Source of the DNA: an uncultured beta proteobacterium
GTDB lineage: Bacteria; Pseudomonadota; Gammaproteobacteria; Burkholderiales; Burkholderiaceae_C
Direction of reading: 5' to 3'
Assembly (NCBI GenBank): GCA_903873485.1
Contig: CAIQOO010000119.1
Span: 1-32,562 of the forward strand
Length of the DNA: 32,562 bases
The notes beneath the pieces were generated by a model, which was not told the DNA's origin, ran no database searches, and saw nothing but the letters and a program-made list of their open reading frames with translations. Positions 20,660-29,568 of this stretch are shown in pieces. The translations under genes and the position numbers were made by a program. Each line of letters begins with the position of its first letter. Within the stretch, counting starts at the first letter, position 1.

Positions 20660-23600
20660 ATGACCATTCACGCAGCGCTTAACCACGTTACCCATTATTC
20701 CTATGACCGGCTGGTCAACCTCGGACCGCAAACCATCCGTCTGCGCCCGGCCCCGCACTGCCGCAGCAAAATCATCTCGTACTCGCTCAAAGTCGAGCCG
20801 GAAGGCCATTTCATCAACTGGCAGCAAGACCCCTTTGCCAATTACCAGGCGCGCCTGGTGTTTCCGGACAAAACCAAAGAGTTCAAGGTCACCGTCGATG
20901 TGGTGATGGACATGGCGGTCTATAACCCGTTTGACTTCTTTCTGGAGCCCGATGCCGAACAGTTCCCGTTCGATTACGAAACCAATCTGAAGCAGGAACT
21001 GGCACCCTACCTGACACCCGACCCGGTGACACCGCTGGTGCAGGTCTATCTGGACAAGATCGACCGGGTCAAGCGCCGCAGCGTGATCTTTCTGGTGGAC
21101 CTCAACACCCTGGTACACCACGATATCAAGTACACCATCCGCATGGAGCCGGGCGTGCAAACCCCCGAAGAAACGCTAACGATCGGTTCTGGCTCATGCC
21201 GTGACTCGGCCTGGCTGATGGTGCAATTGCTGCGCAACTGCGGGCTGGCAGCGCGCTTTGTGTCGGGCTACCTGATTCAACTCAAGCCTGATGTCAAGTC
21301 GCTTGACGGCCCGAGCGGAACCGAGGTGGACTTTACCGACCTGCACGCCTGGTGCGAGGTCTATTTGCCCGGCGCCGGCTGGGTCGGGCTCGATGCCACC
21401 TCGGGACTGCTGGCAGGCGAAGGCCATATTCCGCTGGCTTGTACGCCGCAGCCTTCGGGTGCCGCACCGATTGAGGGCGGGGTTGATGAATCCGAAGTCC
21501 AGTTCGCCCACCACATGGGCATCACCCGCATTTATGAGGCACCGCGCGTCACCAAACCCTATACCGAAGAGCAATGGGCCGCCGTGATGGCGCTCGGTGA
21601 TGCCGTCGATCAGGAATTGCTGGCGGGCGATGTGCGCATGACGATGGGTGGCGAGCCGACTTTTGTGGCAGTCAATGACCGCGACGCACCGGAATGGAAC
21701 ACCGATGCACTTGGCCCGACCAAACGCGGCTTTGCCACCGAAATGGTGCACAAGCTGCGCAAAGAGTACGGCGAAGGCGGTTTTTTGCACTTTGGCCAGG
21801 GCAAGTGGTATCCGGGCGAGCAGTTGCCGCGCTGGGCCTTGAACATTTACTGGCGCACCGACCATCAGCCGGTCTGGTCCAACCCGGCGCTGTTTGCCGA
21901 TGAGCGGGTGCCAACCCAGTACACCAGCGCCGATGCGCAGCGTTTTACCAGGCTGCTGTCGGCCAAGCTCGGGGTCACCGACAAATTCATTCAAACTGCC
22001 TATGAAGACAGTTGGTACTACCTGTGGCGCGAGCGCCGCCTGCCGGTCAATGTCGATCCGTTTAACGCCAAACTCGACGATGAAATGGAACGTGCCCGCC
22101 TGCGCCGGGTGTTCACGCAAAAGCTGGATGCCCCGGTCGGCTATGTGCTGCCGATCAAGGTGGCGGGCTATGTTGAACCCTACGGTGCCGCCTGGACCAC
22201 CGGATCATGGTTTTTGCGTGACGAGCGTATGTACCTGATGCCGGGCGACTCACCGATGGGCCTGCGCCTGCCACTTGACTCGCTGCCGTGGGTCAGCGAG
22301 GCCGATTTTCCGTACCTGATCGAACAAGACCCCTCGACCCTGCGCGACCAATTGCCCGCATACGGCACGGTCGCCGCCCGTTATGCGCCGGGCATGGCCG
22401 GTCTGGCGCTTGGTGCCGCAGCGCGCGCCGCCGCTGCTGCAGTTGCCAAGGCGCCGCCGCTGCCGGCAACGCCAGCCGCAGCTTTGGCCACGCCGCCAAC
22501 GGCTGCCGCTTACCTGGTCGGCGGCATACCGCCCCATGAGGCCACCCGAAAATTTCAGACCGTCACCGGCTCGGCCCACTCGTCAACCGCCAGCCAGGCG
22601 CAAAGCCCGTTGCAGGCCGAACCGGCCGACTTTGTTCAGGCTCCCGAGGCCCAGCCAGCGGCCCAGTGGGCGCAGCCACCCAAAGCGCAGGAGTCGGCCC
22701 ACTGGGTCACCCGCACTGCCCTGTGCGTGGAAGTGCGCGACCCGCGCCGCGCCAGCGGCCCCAAAGCCGAGGCGGTGGGTGAAAAGTCAGGGGTCATCTA
22801 TGTCTTTATGCCACCGCTGGAGCGACTCGAGTATTACCTGGACCTGCTGGCGGCCATTGAGGCCACGGCGCAAGAGTTGGGCGTGCAAATCGTGCTCGAA
22901 GGTTATCCGCCGCCGCGTGACCCGCGCCTCAAGCTGTTGAGCGTGACACCCGACCCCGGTGTTATCGAGGTCAACATCCACCCGGTCAGCCACTGGAAAG
23001 AGCTGGTCTATAACACCGAGTTTTTGTACAACGCGGCATTCGAGTCGCGCCTGTCGGCCGAGAAGTTCATGACCGATGGTCGCCACACCGGCACTGGCGG
23101 CGGCAACCACTTTGTGATGGGTGGTGCGACACCCGCCGACAGCCCGTTTTTGCGCAAACCCGAATTGCTGGCCAGCCTGCTGTTGTACTGGCACAACCAT
23201 CCGAGCCTGAGCTATTTGTTCAGCGGCATGTTTGTCGGCCCAACCAGCCAGGCCCCGCGCGTCGATGAGGCCCGCAACGACCAGTTGTACGAGCTGGAAA
23301 TCGCCATCGAGCAGATTTACAAAAATCGCGACATCCATGGCCAGTCGATGCCGCCCTGGCTGGTGGACCGCACGCTGCGCAACATTCTGATCGATGCCAC
23401 CGGCAACACCCACCGCAGCGAGTTTTCCATCGACAAGATGTACTCGCCCGACTCCAGCACCGGCCGACTCGGTCTGCTGGAACTGCGCGCCTTTGAAATG
23501 CCGCCGCACCCGCACATGAGCAGTGTGCAGCAGTTGCTGCTGCGGGCGCTGGTGGCCCGCTTCTGGAAGTCCGCTTACCAGGCCCCGGCCACCCGCTGGG

Positions 23601-24289
23601 GCACCGAACTGCACGACCGTTTCATGTTGCCGGCCTTTATCGAGATGGATTTCAAGGACGTGATGGCCGAGATGCGCAGTGCCGGCTATGCGTTTGACGA
23701 CAGTTGGTTTGCCCCGCATGTCGAGTTCCGCTTTCCGCTGATTGGCTCGGTCTGTGCTGCCGGCATCGCCTTGACGCTGCGCAACGCGCTCGAACCCTGG
23801 CATGTAATGGGTGAAGAAGGGGCACCCGGCGGCACCGCGCGTTATGTCGATTCGTCACTGGAGCGCATTGAGGTGCGCGTGACCGGCATGAACCAGAGCC
23901 GTTATGTGGTCACTTGCAACGGTCGGGCGATGGCGCTGCAACCCACTGGCGTGGTGGGTGAATATGTGGCCGGCGTGCGGTACAAGGCCTGGAACCCGCC
24001 GAGCAGCCTGCACCCCAGCATTGGCGTGCATGCGCCGCTGACCTTTGACATCGTCGATACCTGGATGAAACGCTCGCTTGGAGGTTGTCAGTACCATGTG
24101 GCGCACCCGGGCGGCCTGAGCTACCAGAGCCTGCCGGTCAACGCCAACGAGGCCGAGAGCCGCCGCCTGTCGCGTTTCACTGCCGGCGGACACACGCCGG
24201 GCAAGCTGGTGGTGCCTCCCGCCAGCATCAACCTGCCGGCCAGCCGCGAGTTTCCGTTTACGCTGGATTTGCGTCGGGCTGGCGCTTGA
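20660..24289 (+). CDS. Transglutaminase-like protein with DUF2126 domain
   Basis: A 1,209-residue protein. The N-terminal region (MTIHAALNHVTHYSYDRLV) is the bacterial transglutaminase N-domain. The cysteine-protease core follows, with the triad C180 (GSGSCRDSAW), H229 (DLHAWCEVYLPG) and D245 (GLDATSGLL). A long DUF2126 region completes the protein, interrupted by an Ala/Pro/Gln-rich linker at about 575-690. Such proteins cluster with circularly permuted ATP-grasp and alpha-E proteins. Published comparative analysis of amidoligases predicts a pathway that makes and cleaves or transfers an isopeptide-type product. The substrate is unknown. No signal peptide, so cytoplasmic. It converges with the ProQ-domain gene 16 bases downstream. 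Confidence 0.9.
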   Translation: MTIHAALNHVTHYSYDRLVNLGPQTIRLRPAPHCRSKIISYSLKVEPEGHFINWQQDPFANYQARLVFPDKTKEFKVTVDVVMDMAVYNPFDFFLEPDAEQFPFDYETNLKQELAPYLTPDPVTPLVQVYLDKIDRVKRRSVIFLVDLNTLVHHDIKYTIRMEPGVQTPEETLTIGSGSCRDSAWLMVQLLRNCGLAARFVSGYLIQLKPDVKSLDGPSGTEVDFTDLHAWCEVYLPGAGWVGLDATSGLLAGEGHIPLACTPQPSGAAPIEGGVDESEVQFAHHMGITRIYEAPRVTKPYTEEQWAAVMALGDAVDQELLAGDVRMTMGGEPTFVAVNDRDAPEWNTDALGPTKRGFATEMVHKLRKEYGEGGFLHFGQGKWYPGEQLPRWALNIYWRTDHQPVWSNPALFADERVPTQYTSADAQRFTRLLSAKLGVTDKFIQTAYEDSWYYLWRERRLPVNVDPFNAKLDDEMERARLRRVFTQKLDAPVGYVLPIKVAGYVEPYGAAWTTGSWFLRDERMYLMPGDSPMGLRLPLDSLPWVSEADFPYLIEQDPSTLRDQLPAYGTVAARYAPGMAGLALGAAARAAAAAVAKAPPLPATPAAALATPPTAAAYLVGGIPPHEATRKFQTVTGSAHSSTASQAQSPLQAEPADFVQAPEAQPAAQWAQPPKAQESAHWVTRTALCVEVRDPRRASGPKAEAVGEKSGVIYVFMPPLERLEYYLDLLAAIEATAQELGVQIVLEGYPPPRDPRLKLLSVTPDPGVIEVNIHPVSHWKELVYNTEFLYNAAFESRLSAEKFMTDGRHTGTGGGNHFVMGGATPADSPFLRKPELLASLLLYWHNHPSLSYLFSGMFVGPTSQAPRVDEARNDQLYELEIAIEQIYKNRDIHGQSMPPWLVDRTLRNILIDATGNTHRSEFSIDKMYSPDSSTGRLGLLELRAFEMPPHPHMSSVQQLLLRALVARFWKSAYQAPATRWGTELHDRFMLPAFIEMDFKDVMAEMRSAGYAFDDSWFAPHVEFRFPLIGSVCAAGIALTLRNALEPWHVMGEEGAPGGTARYVDSSLERIEVRVTGMNQSRYVVTCNGRAMALQPTGVVGEYVAGVRYKAWNPPSSLHPSIGVHAPLTFDIVDTWMKRSLGGCQYHVAHPGGLSYQSLPVNANEAESRRLSRFTAGGHTPGKLVVPPASINLPASREFPFTLDLRRAGA

Positions 24290-24305
24290 TGGGGTTTGAT
24301 AGGGT

Positions 24306-25025
24306 TCAAGCCGCCCGGGCCTGCTTCAGGGCGGCGCGCAGTTGGCCAGCCGGCATGCCCAGATCGGCGGCAAAGTCATCCACCGATTTGCCGCTGCCTT
24401 GGTAGGCTTTGACCAAGGCGGCATGGCGCGCGCGCTGCAAGTCCACCTCCATCATGGCCTCATCGAGCACCACCGCGACACTATCTTCAAGTGTCGGCAG
24501 CCGGCTCAGGTAGTCCCCGCGCGTCAGCCCGCTGGCGCTGTAGGCGGCCACCAGTTGGCGCTGCAGCCGGGGCAGCAGATCCTCGGCGGTGCGGGCTTGG
24601 CGGCGCTGATGCAATTCAACAATCGACAAAAAAACATGCTCGGGCGCCACATCATCCACCGCCTGGCCTGCCAGGTCGTGGCGTTTGTTGCCGGCTGCCA
24701 CACATTGCAAATAGCGCGTCGAGCGGGTATGCACGCCGAGCGCGACCTTGAGCATGTCGCGCTTGAATTCGGTCGGGTGGGCGGCCAGCAGTTCCTGAAA
24801 AATTCCCAGCTTCAGCGGCAAGAAATGCTGGCCAAACAGATGCGGGTACAGCTCAAACAGTTTTTCCAGCACCGGTGTCACTGTTGCAAACCGGTCTTTT
24901 TTGCGCCTTTGGGGCGCTTGCGACGTGACGGGCTGGGTGCTGGCATCGCTCGGGGCGACTACCCCCATGATGTCGGGGGCGGTTTCGCGGGTGGCAGAAA
25001 TAGGGTCGGTCAGGGTTTCGGTCAT
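24306..25025 (-). CDS. ProQ/FinO-domain RNA-binding protein
   Basis: 239 residues from the ATG at 25025. After a disordered N-terminus with a basic patch (PQRRKKDRF), the ProQ/FinO domain covers about 45-145: LFELYPHLFGQHFLPLKLG, then LKVALGVHTRSTRYLQ and AAGNKRHDLAG. Such proteins are RNA chaperones binding 3' hairpins of sRNAs and mRNAs. The C-terminal part (about 150-239) is helical and ends with a helix-turn-helix-like DFAADLGMPAGQLRAALKQA. It is longer than minimal ProQ. It is divergent from the ATP-grasp gene with a 69-bp shared upstream region, and its link to that cluster is only positional. Confidence 0.87.
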   Translation of the reverse strand: MTETLTDPISATRETAPDIMGVVAPSDASTQPVTSQAPQRRKKDRFATVTPVLEKLFELYPHLFGQHFLPLKLGIFQELLAAHPTEFKRDMLKVALGVHTRSTRYLQCVAAGNKRHDLAGQAVDDVAPEHVFLSIVELHQRRQARTAEDLLPRLQRQLVAAYSASGLTRGDYLSRLPTLEDSVAVVLDEAMMEVDLQRARHAALVKAYQGSGKSVDDFAADLGMPAGQLRAALKQARAA

Positions 25026-25094
25026 GGCTTGGATCGTTTGGATTAAGCCGCGATTGTCATCCAAAGCGCCACTTCGCTGGCATACTCGCAAGCC

Positions 25095-27743
25095 ATGAAT
25101 CAAGCCCTACCGTCGCAAAACCAGGTGCGCCATCCCGCTTCAAGCATTGCCGAACTTGCGGCAGACTACCGGGCTGCAGCCGGGCATTTTGATGAGGTGT
25201 CGGGCGATGTCGGCAATGGCTTGGTCAACCGGCCCGGAAATGCTACTTTATCAATAGCTTCAAACCAAGCTGGGGCAAGGGCCTGGAGCCAATTCTTTGA
25301 TACTTTGGCGGCAGATACGGCAGCCGACATGGACCAGCGCAGCAGCAGCCTGGCACGCCAGGTGCGCGACAACGGCATCACCTACAACGTTTATGCCGAC
25401 GAAAACGGCCCGCAGCGGCCCTGGTCGCTGGACCTGTTCCCGTTGATCGTTGACCCGAAAAGCTGGCAACATATTGAAGCCGGGGTGCTGCAACGGGTGC
25501 GCCTGCTCGAACACGTCATGGCCGATGTGTATGGCGCGCAAGAATTGCTCAAGTCCGGGTTTTTGCCGCCGGCGCTGGTGCAGGGCCATCCGGGCTATCT
25601 GCGTGCCATGCACGGCATTGCGCCGGTGGCGGGTCGCTACCTGCATATTGCCGCCTTTGACCTGGCGCGCGGGCCCGACGGCAACTGGTGGCTGGTTGGG
25701 CAACGTACCCAGGCACCGTCGGGGCTGGGCTACCTGCTGGAAAACCGGCTGGCCATTTCGGCCCAGTTTGCACCGGCCTTTGAGGCGCTCAAGGTGCAGC
25801 GTCTGGCGGGCACCTACCGGGCGCTGATGGAGAGCCTGCGCAGCTTGAGCCCGATCGGGCAAGACGCGCACCTGGTGCTGCTGACCCCCGGCCCCTACAA
25901 CGAAACCTATTTTGAACATGCCTACCTGGCGCGTTACCTGGGGCTGACGCTGGTCGAAGGCAGTGACCTGCTGGTGCGTGACGAGCGGGTGTTTTTGAAA
26001 ACCCTAAAGGGCTTGATGCCGGTGCATGGCGTGCTCAAGCGGGTCGATGACCAGTACATGGACCCGCTGGAGCTGCGTTCCGACTCGACCCTCGGGGTGC
26101 CAGGGCTGCTGCAAGCGATTCGGGCCGGCAACGTGCTGGTGGCCAATACACCCGGATCGGCATTTTTGGAGTCACCGGCGCTGCTGGGTTTTTTGCCGGC
26201 CTTGTCGCGCCACCTGTTTGACGAAGACCTGATGCTGCCGGCGCTGCCGACCTGGTGGTGTGGCGAGCGCAGCGCCATGCTTGATGCCCTGCCGCGCCTG
26301 CGCGAATGCGCCATCAAGCCGACCTACCCAGGCTCATCGAGCCACGCCAGTTTTGACGCAGTGCTGGGTGCCAGGCAGGATGCGCGTGCCCTGGATGAAT
26401 GGGCCGGCCGCGTTTTGCGCCATCCCGAGGAACATACGGTGCAGGCCTATACCCCGCTGTCGCAGTTGCCAACCTGGCAGGTCGGTCAGCCCGGTGGCCA
26501 CAGCGACTTGCTGGCCCGCTCGGTCATGCTGCGGGTGTTTGCGGTGTCTGACGGCCCGCACGGCTGGTGCGTGCTGCCCGGCGGGCTGGCCCGGGTTGCC
26601 AGCGCCGGGCAAGAGATCACCTCGATGCAGCGCGGTGGCAGCAGTGCCGATGTCTGGGCCTTGACCCACGGCGAGGTGGACCACTCCACCTTGCTGCACC
26701 CGCACCTGACCCCCGAGAGTCTGCTGCAGCGCAAGCGCCTGGTTACCAGCCGGGCCGCAGAAAACCTGTACTGGCTGGGACGCTACACCGAACGTACTGA
26801 AAACAGCCTGCGGCTGGCCCGCCTGACGCTCGAATGCCTGCATGGCGAAGAGCAGACCTCGGCCCCGTTGCTGGTCTGGCTGGGTCAAATGGCGCAGGCC
26901 AACACGCTGGTGCTGCCGGGCGTGCCGACACCGATCCAGGCAGTGCGGGTGTTTGAGCGCAGCCTGATCGACAGCCTGGGCAGCAGCAGCGGAGCTACCA
27001 GCGTCGGCTACTACCTGCGCGCGCTCAAGCTGACCGCCTCCAGCGTGCGCGAGCGGCTGTCGCAAGAACATTGGCGCATCATCACCCGGGCCGAAGAAGA
27101 ACTGTTTGCCCGCTTTGCCGACCACAGCCGCCGCGGTGACCGCTCGACCTTGCAGGCGCTGCAGATTTTGAAAGACACCGGCGAGCACATGGCGGCCATC
27201 ACCGGCGCCCAGACCGACCGCATGACGCGCGATGACGGCTGGCGCCTGCTGAGCATTGGCCGGCACATTGAGCGGCTGGCGTTTTTGTCATCATCACTGA
27301 GCCGGGCGCTGTCGTGCAACAGCCTGGAGTCCGACGGTGGCTTTGACGCCATGATCGAATTGTTTGACAACGCCATCACCTTTCATGCCCAGTTTCAGCA
27401 AAGCCGCGACATGGCCGCGCTGATTGACCTGCTGGTAATCGACAGCGACAACCCGCGGTCCATTTCCTGGGTGGCGCACACCTTGCGCGGCCGGCTGGCC
27501 AAGCTGGCTGGCAGCGAACCGGCCGAACTTGGCGCCCTGTCGATCAAGGTGCCCAACCCCAACGCCTGGGGGCTGGCGCAACTGTGTGAACGCGGCCATG
27601 ACGCCGAATCGGCCTCACGCTACAGCTTGCTGCGGGATGTGCTGTACCACTGCACCGATGCCGCCCACCAAGTGTCAGAAGACATCAGCGCCACTTACTT
27701 TACCCATTCAGGTCTGGCCAACCGCAGCGTGGGCACCTCATGA
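25095..27743 (+). CDS. Circularly permuted ATP-grasp and alpha-E domain fusion protein
   Basis: An 882-residue protein. Residues about 80-560 are the circularly permuted ATP-grasp type 2 enzyme (DUF404/DUF407), with NGITYNVYADENGPQRPWSL, LIVDPKSWQHIEAG and LVLLTPGPYNETYFEH. Residues about 570-870 are the helical alpha-E domain (DUF403), starting SRAAENLYWLGRYTERTENS. Often these are two adjacent genes; here they are fused. ATP-grasp enzymes form amide bonds via acyl-phosphates, so a peptide-ligase role is predicted. It overlaps the next transglutaminase gene by ATGA (27740). Residues about 50-70 come from an in-frame copy of the dispersed repeat (25243-25305), in a poorly conserved N-terminal region. 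Confidence 0.92.
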   Translation: MNQALPSQNQVRHPASSIAELAADYRAAAGHFDEVSGDVGNGLVNRPGNATLSIASNQAGARAWSQFFDTLAADTAADMDQRSSSLARQVRDNGITYNVYADENGPQRPWSLDLFPLIVDPKSWQHIEAGVLQRVRLLEHVMADVYGAQELLKSGFLPPALVQGHPGYLRAMHGIAPVAGRYLHIAAFDLARGPDGNWWLVGQRTQAPSGLGYLLENRLAISAQFAPAFEALKVQRLAGTYRALMESLRSLSPIGQDAHLVLLTPGPYNETYFEHAYLARYLGLTLVEGSDLLVRDERVFLKTLKGLMPVHGVLKRVDDQYMDPLELRSDSTLGVPGLLQAIRAGNVLVANTPGSAFLESPALLGFLPALSRHLFDEDLMLPALPTWWCGERSAMLDALPRLRECAIKPTYPGSSSHASFDAVLGARQDARALDEWAGRVLRHPEEHTVQAYTPLSQLPTWQVGQPGGHSDLLARSVMLRVFAVSDGPHGWCVLPGGLARVASAGQEITSMQRGGSSADVWALTHGEVDHSTLLHPHLTPESLLQRKRLVTSRAAENLYWLGRYTERTENSLRLARLTLECLHGEEQTSAPLLVWLGQMAQANTLVLPGVPTPIQAVRVFERSLIDSLGSSSGATSVGYYLRALKLTASSVRERLSQEHWRIITRAEEELFARFADHSRRGDRSTLQALQILKDTGEHMAAITGAQTDRMTRDDGWRLLSIGRHIERLAFLSSSLSRALSCNSLESDGGFDAMIELFDNAITFHAQFQQSRDMAALIDLLVIDSDNPRSISWVAHTLRGRLAKLAGSEPAELGALSIKVPNPNAWGLAQLCERGHDAESASRYSLLRDVLYHCTDAAHQVSEDISATYFTHSGLANRSVGTS
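25243..25305 (+). repeat. Dispersed repeat copy within the ATP-grasp gene
   Basis: It reads ctactttatcaatagcttca, then a gcaagggcctggagcc core, then aattctttgatactttgg. The order aatagct ... caagggc ... gagccaa ... ttgat matches the other copies but with more changes. It is in frame, encoding TLSIASNQAGARAWSQF. Confidence 0.55.
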
Positions 27744-28762
27744 GACTGCAAATCACCCACGAGACGGTGTACGACTACAGCCCGGCGGTGGAAACCGCGC
27801 AGCACATGGTCTATCTGACGCCGCTGCATAGCGCCACCCAGCAGCTGCTCAGCCACCATTTGCTGGTCAGCCCGCAGCCGGCCCGGATCAGCATCATGCC
27901 GGATGTGTTTGGCAACAGCCGCAGTTTCTTCTCGCTGCAGGTGATGCACCGGCAGTTGCGCGTGGTCGGCATCAGCGAGGTCTTGACCCAGGCCTGCCCC
28001 TTGCCGGAGAGCGAACTGAGCTGGGAACGCGCCCGCGAGGCTTTTCGGTACCGGGCCGCAGCGCCGTTTGATGCCGCCAATGAATTTGTCTTTGCCTCCC
28101 CGATGGTGCCCCGGCAGAGTGACTTTGCCGTCTATGCCCGCCCCAGCTTCGCGCCGGGCCGGGGCTTGCTGGCCAGTGCCATCGACCTGATGCACCGCAT
28201 CAACGCTGAATTCACCTACGAGAGCCAGAGCACCGAGGTCAACACGCCAGCCATCCAGGCTCTGGCCCAGCGCACCGGCGTGTGCCAGGACTTTGCCCAT
28301 ATTTTTGTCGCCTGCCTGCGCTCGCTGGGTTTGGCGGCGCGCTATGTGAGCGGCTATTTGCTGACCGAATCGGCGCCGGGCACCATCAAGCTCAAGGGCA
28401 GCGATGCATCGCACGCCTGGGCCTCGGTCTATCTGCCTGACTTGCCGGCCGGGCAACGCTGGGTGCATCTGGACCCGACCAATGACCGGGCCGGCTGGTG
28501 CGGACCCGGTGAAGACTATGTGCTGCTGGCCACTGGCCGTGATTTTTCGGACGTGTCACCGATGCGCGGCGTGATTCATGGCGGTGCCAGCCACACCCTG
28601 ACGGTGGGCGTGACGGTCGAGCCAGTGCTGCCGACATCGGCCAGCGCGGCGCCGTCGCCCGACCGGCATCAGGGCCAAAGTCAGAGTCAGGGCCAATACC
28701 AGAGTCAGAGTCAGAGCCAGAGTCAGAGCCAGAGTCAGAGTCAGAGCCAGAGCCAGCCGTAA
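27740..28762 (+). CDS. Transglutaminase-family protein with Gln-Ser repeat tail
   Basis: A 340-residue protein coupled by ATGA to the ATP-grasp gene. The N-terminal beta domain (MRLQITHETVYDYSPAVETA) is followed by the cysteine-protease core with triad C182 (GVCQDFAHIF), H225 (SDASHAWASVYLP) and D245 (VHLDPTNDR). It is the usual companion of ATP-grasp/alpha-E proteins and probably a peptidase or acyl-transfer enzyme for the same product. The last 35 or so residues are a low-complexity QSQSQ tail encoded by a hexanucleotide repeat (28676-28759). The tail is absent from typical relatives and should be dispensable. Cytoplasmic; no signal peptide. Confidence 0.9.
   Translation: MRLQITHETVYDYSPAVETAQHMVYLTPLHSATQQLLSHHLLVSPQPARISIMPDVFGNSRSFFSLQVMHRQLRVVGISEVLTQACPLPESELSWERAREAFRYRAAAPFDAANEFVFASPMVPRQSDFAVYARPSFAPGRGLLASAIDLMHRINAEFTYESQSTEVNTPAIQALAQRTGVCQDFAHIFVACLRSLGLAARYVSGYLLTESAPGTIKLKGSDASHAWASVYLPDLPAGQRWVHLDPTNDRAGWCGPGEDYVLLATGRDFSDVSPMRGVIHGGASHTLTVGVTVEPVLPTSASAAPSPDRHQGQSQSQGQYQSQSQSQSQSQSQSQSQSQP
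28676..28759 (+). repeat. Hexanucleotide tandem repeat (cagagt/cagagc)
   Basis: About a dozen 6-bp units of the form cagagt, cagagc or cagggc run to the stop of the transglutaminase gene, encoding alternating Gln and Ser. Slippage by whole units would keep the frame and change only tail length. Confidence 0.9.
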
Positions 28763-28810
28763 CCCCTGTTGTTGCCCTTTCGATAAACTTCGGCATCTTT
28801 GAATATTCAT

Positions 28811-28862
28811 AAATTAATAGCACGGTACGCTTGTTCCATAAGGGCTGCAAGCCATTTTTACT
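28811..28862 (+). repeat. Dispersed repeat copy in the ridA leader
   Basis: It reads aaattaatagcacggtacgc, then ttgttccataagggctgcaa, then gccatttttac, close to the pglX leader copy at 3941. It forms the 5' untranslated region of ridA just ahead of its ribosome site. Confidence 0.65.
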
Positions 28863-28878
28863 TAAAAAAGGAAACCTC

Positions 28879-29334
28879 ATGAGCATTTACGCCAAACTCG
28901 CTGAACTCGGCATCACCCTGCCACCGATCGCCATTCCGGCAGCCGCTTATGTGCCTTTTGTGCAGACCGGCAACCTGGTGTTTCTGAGCGGTCATATTGC
29001 CAAAAAAGACGGCAAGCCCTGGGTCGGGCAGCTTGGCAAAAACATCGCGACCGAAGAGGGCAAGGCGGCGGCACGCGCCATTGCCATCGATTTGCTGGGC
29101 ACCTTGCACGCCGCCGTAGGCGACCTCAATCGGGTCAAGCGCATTGTCAAGCTGATGTCGCTAGTCAACTCGACCGCCGACTTTACCGAACAGCACCTTG
29201 TCACCAACGGTGCCAGCGAGCTGATTGGACAGGTCTTTGGCGACAAGGGCGCGCATGCCCGCAGCGCCTTTGGCGTGGCGCAAATTCCGCTGGGTGCCTG
29301 CGTCGAGATCGAGTTGATCGCCGAAGTGGACTAG
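28879..29334 (+). CDS. RidA (YjgF/YER057c/UK114) family protein
   Basis: 151 residues; ATG behind AAGGAA (28868-28873). RidA proteins hydrolyse reactive enamine/imine intermediates made by PLP enzymes and act as small cytoplasmic trimers. The fold is visible from PFVQTGNLVFLSGHIAKKDG through TEEGKAAARAIAIDLLGTLH to the C-terminal HARSAFGVAQIPLGACVEIE. The arginine of the A-R-S segment is present where RidA has its catalytic arginine, but alignment here is by eye. At 151 residues with the YAKLAELGITLPP start it belongs to the longer YjgF-like subgroup, so true enamine deaminase activity is not certain. Confidence 0.88.
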   Translation: MSIYAKLAELGITLPPIAIPAAAYVPFVQTGNLVFLSGHIAKKDGKPWVGQLGKNIATEEGKAAARAIAIDLLGTLHAAVGDLNRVKRIVKLMSLVNSTADFTEQHLVTNGASELIGQVFGDKGAHARSAFGVAQIPLGACVEIELIAEVD

Positions 29335-29345
29335 CCGCTTGCTGC

Positions 29346-29371
29346 TGCCGGCCAAGTCAAGCCGGCATTTT
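29346..29371 (+). terminator. Rho-independent terminator of ridA
   Basis: Stem TGCCGGC (29346-29352) and GCCGGCA (29361-29367) with loop caagtcaa, followed by TTTT. It begins 11 bases after the ridA stop. Confidence 0.7.
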
Positions 29372-29396
29372 CGGATTCGGGAAATTGCATGCCTTT

Positions 29397-29445
29397 TAGC
29401 CCTCTAGCCCTTGCTGCACTTGCGCAAACAGCTATCAAAATCATA
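29397..29445 (-). repeat. Dispersed repeat copy, inverted, between ridA and the iron-binding gene
   Basis: It reads tagccctctagcccttgctg, then cacttgcgcaaacagctatc, then aaaatcat. Its complement gives ttttgatagctgtttgcgca ... aagggctaga, the family consensus. A partial piece (gcaagggctatga) follows at 29463. Confidence 0.75.
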
Positions 29446-29500
29446 ACAATGAGATTCTGGCAGCAAGGGCTATGAGTGTGGAATGTGTTTTGTTTTTTTT

Positions 29501-29521
29501 TGATAATCGTTATCATTTATC
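29501..29521. promoter_or_regulatory. Fur box upstream of the iron-binding protein gene
   Basis: tgataatcgttatcatttat followed by c matches the GATAAT-type Fur consensus: arms TGATAA and TTATCA around TCG, then a third half-site-like catTTATC. It lies about 48 bases before the start at 29569, over the likely promoter, so iron repression is expected. Confidence 0.82.
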
Positions 29522-29568
29522 CTAGAATTCCGTCACTCTCAAACTCGCCTTTCCAGGACTCTTTACCT

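Noticed and set aside
28676..28759. CRISPR or iteron interpretation of the tandem cagagt units
   Set aside because: Units are six bases with no spacers and are translated to the stop codon; a simple coding microsatellite.
29476..29568. Longer N-terminus for the iron-binding protein
   Set aside because: It would cross the Fur box and bury the signal peptide that begins at 29569.
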